Below, piece after piece: positions 36,839 to 42,213 of a stretch of 42,213 nt of DNA; positions within the stretch are counted from its first letter, which is position 1; every line of letters begins with the position of its first letter. The stretch comes from a virus: the IMG/VR virus record IMGVR_UViG_3300022918_000006, positions 1 through 42,213 of that record; one strand, written 5' to 3'. Both the position numbers and the translations under genes were made by a program. The notes under the pieces were generated by a model, which saw only the letters and a list, made by a program, of their open reading frames with translations, ran no database searches and was not told where the DNA came from.

Positions 36839-36923
36839 TGGTTGCGAGTGTCAGATTCGAACTGACGTACCTTTCGGCAAGAGCTTATGAGACTCCCAAG
36901 AATGACCGCTTCTTAAACTCGCA
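36839..36923 (-). tRNA. CAT-anticodon tRNA with a class II variable arm
   Basis: Acceptor TGCGAGT/ACTCGCA is perfect. Anticodon stem GGAGT/GCTCT holds loop CTCATAA (CAT). The variable region is 13 nt and forms TGCC-GAAA-GGTA, a small class II arm. D-loop CGG and T-loop TTCGAAT are normal, A73 and CCA encoded. CAT normally belongs to class I tRNA-Met or tRNA-Ile2, so the amino acid cannot be told from the sequence. Confidence 0.75.
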
Positions 36924-36947
36924 TTATCGAAATGTTATTTCGTATTA

Positions 36948-37023
36948 TGGTCTTCCGCCTTGGAATCGAACCAAGTACCGCCTAGGTGTAAGCTAGGAGT
37001 GCAAGCCGGTACACCTGCAGAAG
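36948..37023 (-). tRNA. tRNA-Val(TAC)
   Basis: Anticodon loop CTTACAC, acceptor CTTCTGC/GCGGAAG with one G-U, D-loop GG, T-loop TTCGATT, A73 and CCA encoded. Confidence 0.9.
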
Positions 37024-37035
37024 TTATTTTGTTTA

Positions 37036-37109
37036 TGGTCGGACACCTTAGAGTCGCACTAAGTTCTCCTTCTTATCAGAAAGGTGTTCTACTGTTATAC
37101 TAGTGTCCG
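37036..37109 (-). tRNA. tRNA-Ile(GAT), G18A/U55G type
   Basis: Anticodon loop CTGATAA, perfect acceptor CGGACAC/GTGTCCG. The D-loop reads AACAGTA (AG for GG) and the T-loop TGCGACT (G55). One mismatch in the anticodon stem. A73 and CCA encoded. Confidence 0.85.
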
Positions 37110-37112
37110 ATA

Positions 37113-37187
37113 TGGTGGTCTGCGGAGGAGTCGAACCTCCCTAAGGCTGGTTAAAAGCCAGCTACACAACCGATATGTCAGCAAACC
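37113..37187 (-). tRNA. tRNA-Lys(TTT)
   Basis: Anticodon loop CTTTTAA, acceptor GGTTTGC/GCAGACC with one G-U, D-loop GG, T-loop TTCGACT, A73 and CCA encoded. It is the first tRNA of the array, 4 nt after the 46-aa ORF. Confidence 0.92.
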
Positions 37188-37191
37188 GTGT

Positions 37192-37332
37192 TTAGATACC
37201 TTTTGTAATGGTTTCTGGTTTGCGTTTGAAGTGTTGAGTTGTAAAAGTTCTGAATGATCCGTAGGTGTCAATAATAGGCGTGACGCCCATTCTGGCCGCG
37301 CCGTACTCTGTCTTTTCTTTTACAACTGTCAT
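37192..37332 (-). CDS. Short ORF at the head of the tRNA array, 46 aa
   Basis: A 46-residue ORF with TEYGAARMGVTPIIDTYGSF and a basic C-terminus (HFKRKPETITKGI). The -10 (37343-37348) lies 10 nt before the ATG, leaving a leader of about 3 nt and no ribosome site. Its stop lies 4 nt before tRNA-Lys, so it is co-transcribed with the tRNAs. Not recognised. Confidence 0.6.
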   Translation of the reverse strand: MTVVKEKTEYGAARMGVTPIIDTYGSFRTFTTQHFKRKPETITKGI

Positions 37333-37342
37333 AATGTTTATC

Positions 37343-37372
37343 AGTATAACATACCGCTTAAGTATTTGTCAA
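37343..37372 (-). promoter_or_regulatory. Main promoter of the tRNA array
   Basis: On the minus strand TTGACA, 18 bp including ACTTAAGCGG, then TATACT preceded by TGT. The -35 box starts right after the T-run of the upstream terminator. Confidence 0.8.
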
Positions 37373-37373
37373 T

Positions 37374-37394
37374 AGAAAAAAGCCCCTAAGGGCT
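37374..37394 (-). terminator. Terminator after the lysis genes
   Basis: On the minus strand AGCCC and GGGCT pair over TTAG and are followed by six T, directly abutting the -35 box of the tRNA promoter. Confidence 0.8.
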
Positions 37395-37452
37395 AATTTC
37401 ACGATTCGCACATAGAAGCTCTCTCCAGCTCTATAATGCTTATACTAACATA

Positions 37453-37644
37453 CTATCGTCGTGGTGTCAATACCGTCCAGCCAGTGATTGCTGCAATAGC
37501 AAAAACAAGTAGTCCGATAACAGCCGCCCAAAATGCAATGTTAAGTGCAAGAAGGCCGATCTTTACGATGACAGTAAGAATAATTGCAGCTACAATGAAG
37601 GCAATAACGCCAATCAATGCACCATTAAGTAGTCTTAAAAGCAT
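37453..37644 (-). CDS. Two-span membrane protein, holin candidate, 63 aa
   Basis: Two hydrophobic segments at about 8-28 (GALIGVIAFIVAAIILTVIV) and 33-54 with a short basic end (TPRR). Such small two-span proteins next to an endolysin are often holins or antiholins. A terminator follows it. The function is inferred. Confidence 0.7.
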   Translation of the reverse strand: MLLRLLNGALIGVIAFIVAAIILTVIVKIGLLALNIAFWAAVIGLLVFAIAAITGWTVLTPRR

Positions 37645-37660
37645 TGGTTTTCCTTTCTAA

Positions 37661-37867
37661 TTAGAATGGGAGAATTCCCTTGAGGTCGATTTCTTTATTA
37701 TCGTGAATACCCTTGTCGATTGCTCGTAGGATAAAGAGAATAGGGATACCGTAAGCGCCAGCAAGGTCTGGTTGTTGTGTGAAAAGCAGGATAAGAGCAC
37801 CTGGAATTGCAAAGACTGCAAGTCGAAGAACCTCTAGTGTTGCTTTCTTAATTGTAGTAAAGTCCAT
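37661..37867 (-). CDS. Holin-like membrane protein, 68 aa, leaderless
   Basis: I chose ATG 37867 (MDFTTIKKATLEVL) over the upstream ATG at 37969. TATAAT (37874-37879) lies only 6 nt before it, and the upstream start would lie inside the endolysin gene. One or two hydrophobic segments (LRLAVFAIPGALILLF, AYGIPILFILRAI) resemble phage holins. It follows the endolysin gene. Confidence 0.7.
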   Translation of the reverse strand: MDFTTIKKATLEVLRLAVFAIPGALILLFTQQPDLAGAYGIPILFILRAIDKGIHDNKEIDLKGILPF

Positions 37868-37873
37868 AATACT

Positions 37874-37882
37874 ATTATACCA
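37874..37882 (-). promoter_or_regulatory. Extended -10 promoter of the holin-like gene
   Basis: TGG then TATAAT on the minus strand, 6 nt before the ATG at 37867. Confidence 0.6.
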
Positions 37883-37889
37883 CTTATGG

Positions 37890-38672
37890 CTATTTTTGCC
37901 AATGGGCTTTAATGTATTGAATAAAATATTGGAAGATACGAACAATAATCTTAAATAGATTGTTCTCATTGCTTACAGGTGGAACTACTACTGGATCTTC
38001 AGGCTTTGGTTCAACTGGAGGCTCAGGTTCCACAGGTGGTTCTGGTGCAATGTATGTACCAACAAGGGTGATTTCAGGAACAGCAGGAACAATACCTTCG
38101 TTATAGCGAGCGCGAGACTGTACTATACCATCAATAGTTCGAGCTTGATCATCAACCCAGTGATACCCATCTTTTCCTTCTTGTTTGATCTTTGTCTGAC
38201 CAATAGGAAGTGTTGGGTCTTCTTCGGTAACTCTTTCAAACGCAATAGGAACTGACCAGCTTTCAATATGATAATCTTCCCATCCTACAACCTTTACAGA
38301 TCCTACGTATTCTGACCATCCTAAGTAGTTGGCTCCGCCATTAGAACGGCCGTAATCAGAGATCATAGCATCAAGACTATTATAGAAGAAAGGTTTAGGG
38401 TGATAACCTGCAAGACTCGATGAAGCTACACCGAGATCATCCAGACGAATAGCAACGTGTCCAGCTGGCTCATTGCCTAGTGATAGATACACTGGGACTG
38501 TAATACCTTCAGGCGGCCGATCATAGTGTTTACTTGGTGCGCCGTTCCATGCTGCGGTAGCTGTTGGAAATGGGTGGTCTGTTCCGAAGGCATCTTGTAC
38601 ATACTTAAGACACCAACCCCCTTGGTACCCTACGTTCATATCTGCATCTCTTAATTGAATCCAACGTCCCAT
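37890..38672 (-). CDS. Endolysin: CHAP-like amidase with G5 domain, 260 aa
   Basis: GGWCLKYVQ (C21) and AGHVAIRL (H72) fit the Cys-His pair of a CHAP-type peptidoglycan amidase/endopeptidase in residues 1-130. Residues about 150-205 (PIGQTKIKQEGKDGYHWVDD... to EITLVGT) resemble a G5 domain, a cell-wall module of monoderm bacteria. A Pro-rich linker (EPPVEPEPPVEPKPED) and a hydrophobic C-terminal segment (NNLFKIIVRIFQYFIQY) follow. There is no signal peptide, so it depends on a holin. Confidence 0.88.
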   Translation of the reverse strand: MGRWIQLRDADMNVGYQGGWCLKYVQDAFGTDHPFPTATAAWNGAPSKHYDRPPEGITVPVYLSLGNEPAGHVAIRLDDLGVASSSLAGYHPKPFFYNSLDAMISDYGRSNGGANYLGWSEYVGSVKVVGWEDYHIESWSVPIAFERVTEEDPTLPIGQTKIKQEGKDGYHWVDDQARTIDGIVQSRARYNEGIVPAVPEITLVGTYIAPEPPVEPEPPVEPKPEDPVVVPPVSNENNLFKIIVRIFQYFIQYIKAHWQK

Positions 38673-38673
38673 T

Positions 38674-39009
38674 TTATTTCTCCTCGTTATTAAATTTTCT
38701 GTTGTATAGAAGGTACCAACCTACTGCGAATGCGAAGTTTCCTACGTTTGTAGCGAGGCTCGCGAAGTTCTGAAGCGTGAAACCTGGATCTGATTCCAAG
38801 CGAGTTGTTTGGTATGCGAAAGGTACGATGGACACTGTAATGAAGATCATGACCATTGAGAAAAGAAGTTTGGCGATTGTGCCGTATCTCCCTGTATTGC
38901 GTGGATCCTTCATCTCCGCGATTTGTTTCGGAATAACACCCACAGCCAATAGAGCTACGGTTGCAAATCGTAGTAGTAGGCTGATGATGATCCAGAAATT
39001 AACGTCCAT
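38674..39009 (-). CDS. Membrane protein of the lysis region, 111 aa
   Basis: Three hydrophobic segments at about 5-25, 46-65 and 88-104 predict membrane spans. It overlaps the upstream gene by 11 nt and ends 1 nt before the endolysin. A holin role is plausible alongside the other two candidates. Confidence 0.7.
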   Translation of the reverse strand: MDVNFWIIISLLLRFATVALLAVGVIPKQIAEMKDPRNTGRYGTIAKLLFSMVMIFITVSIVPFAYQTTRLESDPGFTLQNFASLATNVGNFAFAVGWYLLYNRKFNNEEK

Positions 39010-39196
39010 TTTTGTTTACTCCCACTGCTGTTGCAATCCTGATAGTAATAGTTTCTTCCAAAGCGGCTTCAAGCTTAGTTGCCTTTCTCTCGGCAGTTTT
39101 TAGCTTTTTATCACCCTGTTCGGAGATTCGCGCAACTTCATCTGCAACCTTATGTGGAAACAGAAGCATCTTAAGTTGGTCTCTTTTTCTACCCAT
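38999..39196 (-). CDS. Small basic helical protein, 65 aa
   Basis: I chose ATG 39196, which has GAGGAG 7 nt upstream and an 8-nt overlap with the previous gene, over the upstream ATG at 39232. It is basic and helical (RKRDQLKMLLFPHKVADEVARI) with a coiled-coil C-terminus. Not recognised. Confidence 0.65.
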   Translation of the reverse strand: MGRKRDQLKMLLFPHKVADEVARISEQGDKKLKTAERKATKLEAALEETITIRIATAVGVNKNGR

Positions 39197-39431
39197 TCTC
39201 ATCTCCTCGGGGTTTCTTTTTAGAAGTGACAACTTTCTTTTCTAGTTTTGCGAGTGTATTACTAAATTTAGTAATTGTCCCAGCTAGCTTGTCGCTGTAT
39301 TTTTTTGCTTCGTCAATTCGCTCTCGGAATGACTGTAGAAGCAGCTTGATTAGATAATAATTAAGAGCAATAGAGATCGCGAGGATCGTTGTTACAACCC
39401 CGGACTCTACTAGTTTCGGCAGGAATTCCAT
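39189..39431 (-). CDS. Single-span coiled-coil membrane protein, 80 aa
   Basis: One span at about 12-31 (VVTTILAISIALNYYLIKLL) followed by a basic coiled coil. This is the layout of phage spanin-like or holin-partner proteins, but a monoderm host would not need spanins. It starts on the last base of the previous gene. Confidence 0.65.
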   Translation of the reverse strand: MEFLPKLVESGVVTTILAISIALNYYLIKLLLQSFRERIDEAKKYSDKLAGTITKFSNTLAKLEKKVVTSKKKPRGDENG

Positions 39432-39892
39432 TATTCAATTCCACAGCCTCCCAGAAGCCTTGAAGCTTTTACGAGGATCTGGTATCCTCTTGAACCTGAA
39501 TATTTAATTTCAACGTCACAGGTATCTGAATTTGTTCTGACATCTTCAACAGTTGGTTTACCCTCAGTTTCTGTAACTGGAGCTTGAACAACTTCTGTTC
39601 TGACAATCGTATTCGTGGTTTCAATTACTGTCGGTTTTTCAATAGTTTTAATCGTACTAGTACTAATTGAGTCTTTACCATGGAGTGAATCTAGATAGTC
39701 ACTCAATGATCCTTTAAAGCCTTGCTTTACTGCAAGCTGGTATGATGAATCACCCTTTTCTCCAATATAGTTATTAACACTTGGTTGAGTCTGTTGTTGC
39801 AGATAAAAGATTGTTGCAATAATTGAAATCAAAGAAAGAAGCCAAAGTAGAAAGAACTTTCTGATAAATTTCTTGTATTGCTTTTCGTTCAT
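39431..39892 (-). CDS. Membrane-anchored extended protein, 153 aa
   Basis: N-terminal span at about 12-31 (FFLLWLLSLISIIATIFYL), then a Gly/Ser-type segment GEKGDSSYQLAVKQGFKGSL seen in phage fibre-like proteins, a Thr/Val-rich extended part, and a compact C-terminal domain with two Cys. It may cross the cell envelope during lysis or be virion-associated. Not certain. Confidence 0.65.
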   Translation of the reverse strand: MNEKQYKKFIRKFFLLWLLSLISIIATIFYLQQQTQPSVNNYIGEKGDSSYQLAVKQGFKGSLSDYLDSLHGKDSISTSTIKTIEKPTVIETTNTIVRTEVVQAPVTETEGKPTVEDVRTNSDTCDVEIKYSGSRGYQILVKASRLLGGCGIE

Positions 39893-40267
39893 CTAAGTTT
39901 CAAATTCTAGGTTTACAATGTAATTCGCAGCGTTTACAACGTTGACTGTAATTCCAGTTGAGTTGAAGTTAGTAAGAGTTACTTTTAGAACCTCTGTAAG
40001 CGTCCCTGAGACGCGTTCCCAGTGAGAGATGACCCTGTCATCAAATCGCCAAGACTGTGCTCCTGTAGTGTCTGAATAGATCGCTTCACATTCTTGCCAT
40101 ACACCCGAAGTACCATCAATGGCAATACCATGACAAATGTGTGCGACATAATCATTAGTTGTGTTCTTTTTTGATACAGTGAATCTAACAACTTTTGGTT
40201 GAAAACCAAGACTAAGTGCCTTGCTTCCTGTTGTTGTCCAGACATAAGTTAAATCGTCTCTAGCCAT
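39893..40267 (-). CDS. Small beta-rich structural protein, 124 aa
   Basis: Not recognised. It is 124 residues of alternating hydrophobic/polar sequence with two Cys-containing strands, as expected for a beta-sandwich virion protein. It follows the LamG fibre gene by 9 nt, and GGAG lies before ATG, so it is probably part of the receptor-binding apparatus. Confidence 0.65.
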   Translation of the reverse strand: MARDDLTYVWTTTGSKALSLGFQPKVVRFTVSKKNTTNDYVAHICHGIAIDGTSGVWQECEAIYSDTTGAQSWRFDDRVISHWERVSGTLTEVLKVTLTNFNSTGITVNVVNAANYIVNLEFET

Positions 40268-40276
40268 TTTTTCTCC

Positions 40277-41890
40277 TTATAGTAATGCGTTGGTAGCTCT
40301 AATAATTGTTGCGGAAGTAATTCCATTCAATTCAATACTCGTCACTGCACCGCTACACTGGGTGTTAAAGTACATGATAGTCTGAGCTGTGTTGGTGCGA
40401 CTGAACGTCACATAGGCTGTAACTGAACCCATGATGATTGTTCCGCTAAATGTTGAGGTGTTACCCCCAAAGTTAACTTCAGGAGAATCGGACGAGTTAG
40501 GAGCTGCAGAGAGTGTTCCACTTACAGTGAAGTCGTTTGTAGCGTTGTGGAGCTTCTTAATGCTTCCACCGTAGTACATTTCCCAGTTTCCAATAGGAAC
40601 TGACAATTTACCACCGTTGTTATACCAGGTATTCGCGGCTGGAAGGCTCGTAACACTCGGAACGAAGCTTTGGGCTACAATAGTCCACTTTTCTTTTTGC
40701 ACTGTAAATCCATAAGGTGCTTTTACAGATGAATATGCCATCGCTGAAATACCACCAGTTGTTGGAAGGGTATTACCTTCTGGAACCTGAACGACTAGAG
40801 TTGTATTTGTAGAGAAAGATACTGACTGAACAATACCGTAGTCTGTTGTCGAGCTAATAGCGCCATTTGCTTGCATGCCGAATGGTGAATCAGCGCTTGT
40901 AGCGGTTGGCGCACCGGCTCCTGCAGATAGGTCGTTAGGTGTCGTAGTATTAAGGTCAGTTGTTACACCGTTAAATGAAATTGCTGTGGCCAGGTTCGTT
41001 TCAGAACCAGTGAGCCCTTGAGAGATGTAACCTTGAACTGTAGATTGAGTAAGCTTATTATTAAAGATTGCTACTTGAGCTACCTTTCCAGGGAATGGAA
41101 GTGTTCCGCCATTGTATGAACCAATTTCTAGGTTTCCGGCTTGAACTAGGGCAGTTGGGTTTGTTCCGCCTCTTGAGACGGTTGCAACTACGTCTACTCC
41201 ATCCATCATAATGTAAGAAGTTGTTACTGAAGCAGTAAAAGCTGACATGTCGAGTTGTGCTGTAACATGAATCCACTTATTTAGAGGGACAGCTTGAGCG
41301 CTTGTAACCTGGCTAAAGTTTCCTGCAGCGGCATTAGTTCCAACAAGAACAATTTGACCAAGTGCATTACATTGAAGATACCAACCGTTAGTACCATTGT
41401 ATCTTGAAGCAATGATTGAGTTAGAATAACTTGTAAGTTTAACCCAAGCACTAACTACGAAGTCGTCTGTAAACGTCAATTTGTTTGGAGCTGTTTTGAC
41501 CCAATATTGATTTGATCCGTTAAGGGAAGTGCTCTGTGTAGGTGAGCTAACTGTGCGAGTTGAGCGTAGGCGATAACCTGGATTAAGAGTACCTGTTAGA
41601 TCCACACCATTGAATGTAAGAGTGTAAGATCGGTTTCCGTTAGCAGCAACTGTATTCGGAGTGCTAGATAGAGTGTTCCAACCTTGAGCTAGTGCAGTTT
41701 GTGCGGCTGTTGTAAGGGCTGCATAAGGTACAGATCCTGCGGCGATCTTCGATCCATTAATTCCTGAAATATTTGAATCATCGAGGTTACCATTAACTTG
41801 AGCCAAAATCTTATTGATTGGATCGTTATAGTTTTCTACTTTGATTCTGTCTCCGTTATTAGGGAGTACAACGCCGGTGATTAGTGCCAT
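40277..41890 (-). CDS. Receptor-binding tail fibre with LamG-like domain, 537 aa
   Basis: The N-terminal 60 residues (MALITGVVLPNNGDRIKVEN...) look like a virion-attachment segment. Residues about 125-270 (SLNGSNQYWVK...FVVSAWVKL...WIHVTAQL...YIMMDGVDV...VAQVAIFNNKL) match the LamG/concanavalin-like laminin-G fold used to bind sugars or proteins. The rest is Thr/Ser/Gly-rich beta structure. Its place after the large virion protein fits a tail fibre that recognises the host. The leader is A-rich, with no ribosome site. Confidence 0.85.
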   Translation of the reverse strand: MALITGVVLPNNGDRIKVENYNDPINKILAQVNGNLDDSNISGINGSKIAAGSVPYAALTTAAQTALAQGWNTLSSTPNTVAANGNRSYTLTFNGVDLTGTLNPGYRLRSTRTVSSPTQSTSLNGSNQYWVKTAPNKLTFTDDFVVSAWVKLTSYSNSIIASRYNGTNGWYLQCNALGQIVLVGTNAAAGNFSQVTSAQAVPLNKWIHVTAQLDMSAFTASVTTSYIMMDGVDVVATVSRGGTNPTALVQAGNLEIGSYNGGTLPFPGKVAQVAIFNNKLTQSTVQGYISQGLTGSETNLATAISFNGVTTDLNTTTPNDLSAGAGAPTATSADSPFGMQANGAISSTTDYGIVQSVSFSTNTTLVVQVPEGNTLPTTGGISAMAYSSVKAPYGFTVQKEKWTIVAQSFVPSVTSLPAANTWYNNGGKLSVPIGNWEMYYGGSIKKLHNATNDFTVSGTLSAAPNSSDSPEVNFGGNTSTFSGTIIMGSVTAYVTFSRTNTAQTIMYFNTQCSGAVTSIELNGITSATIIRATNALL

Positions 41891-41926
41891 TTTGTTTGTT
41901 TTTCTGGGTTAAACCCTGTTTATACT

Positions 41927-41935
41927 ATTATAACA
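41927..41935 (-). promoter_or_regulatory. Extended -10 promoter of the fibre gene
   Basis: TGT then TATAAT on the minus strand, about 37 nt before the ATG and just after the stop of the 1,156-aa gene. No -35 box is visible. Confidence 0.65.
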
Positions 41936-41944
41936 TAATTAATG

Positions 41945-42213
41945 CTATGAAGGAAGGTCATCTCTTGAGGAGATTGCAGGTTGACCTTTCTTATTAATCC
42001 ATACATTACCAAGGAAAAGTTTCTCAATTCGGTCAAGTTGATCTTCAGTGATAGAGCCTTCGTTTTCTTTAATGTAAGGAGCAATAATCTCAGCAACATC
42101 CTGGTTGTATTCGTCAATTTTACGCTGAGCAGCTTTGACCTGTCCTTTTGAAAGAAGTTCGTTAATAGATTTTTTACGTACAGCCGAAAGGCGTTTAGCC
42201 GGGATGATAGCTT
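41945..42213 (-). CDS. C-terminal end of the 1,156-residue virion protein
   Basis: This is the 3' part of the gene that starts at 3329. Bases 42087-42213 duplicate 1-127, so only 41945-42086 is new sequence. It encodes about 46 residues with an acidic helical segment (KENEGSITEDQLDRIEKLF) and ends at TAG (41947-41945). The total coding length on the circle is 3,471 bases, a whole number of codons, which supports the circular join. The promoter of the next leftward gene (41890) overlaps the stop region. Confidence 0.85.
   Translation of the reverse strand, partial: AIIPAKRLSAVRKKSINELLSKGQVKAAQRKIDEYNQDVAEIIAPYIKENEGSITEDQLDRIEKLFLGNVWINKKGQPAISSRDDLPS

Noticed and set aside
1-42213. Alternative genetic code (TAG or TGA read through)
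   Set aside because: TAA, TAG and TGA all serve as stops, many of them at 1-4 nt overlaps between well-supported genes.
1-42213. CRISPR array, insertion sequence or integrase
   Set aside because: No regularly spaced repeats, transposase motif or recombinase motif was found on either strand.

Overview
The window is a complete, circularly closed genome of a short-tailed (podovirus-like) tailed phage of about 42,086 bp. Bases 1-127 recur exactly at 42087-42213, and one 1,156-residue gene reads without a break across that junction, so the ends are an assembly overlap. Stops at tightly coupled gene junctions include TAA, TAG and TGA, so the standard code applies. No integrase, repressor, DNA polymerase or primase was recognised, so replication probably leans on the host. 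The host is probably a monoderm (no outer membrane) bacterium: lysis uses a CHAP-like plus G5-like endolysin and a secreted transglycosylase. Saccharibacteria or another Patescibacteria lineage is a tempting guess but is not proven by the sequence.

Layout. The late genes lie on the minus strand. They run from the large terminase (14780) through portal, scaffold, capsid, adaptor and nozzle to a very large virion protein that crosses the contig ends. They continue at 41.9-37.4 kb with a LamG-type receptor-binding protein, small membrane proteins, endolysin and holin candidates. Downstream on the same strand (37.3-34.3 kb) is a dense array of 23 tRNA genes, all with encoded CCA, plus a 56-nt tRNA-like gene, several small structured RNAs and two short ORFs. 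Rightward genes fill 15.3-33.8 kb: small unknown proteins, a glycosyltransferase, an HNH-AP2 endonuclease, a PD-(D/E)XK nuclease, a DnaB-type helicase, an H1-like protein, NinG, and an RNA-repair/tRNA module (RNA ligase, kinase-phosphatase, nucleotidyltransferase, peptidyl-tRNA hydrolase). The small terminase subunit sits alone on the minus strand at 19.0-19.4 kb, far from the large subunit and beside a 326-bp repeat-rich non-coding stretch.

Expression. Rightward promoters have TTGACA-like -35 boxes, a 17-bp spacer often containing CGCTTAAGT or CGCTTATGT, and extended TGN -10 boxes. Most late leftward promoters show only the extended -10. Several genes start within 0-6 nt of the predicted transcription start and appear leaderless. 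Some promoters are fused to terminators. Three long non-coding stretches (14.86-15.15, 19.51-19.80 and 28.59-28.98 kb) contain nested stems whose G-U pairs indicate plus-strand RNA.

The most unusual content is in the tRNA region. Five of the 23 tRNAs combine AG in place of the D-loop GG with G55 in place of U55 in the T-loop, and none of the others has either change. A 56-nt gene has acceptor, T-like and D-like hairpins, a G3-U70 pair, A73 and CCA, but no anticodon arm. A CAT-anticodon tRNA carries a class II variable arm. Together with the RNA-repair genes this suggests a phage that maintains and protects its own, partly re-engineered, tRNA pool.
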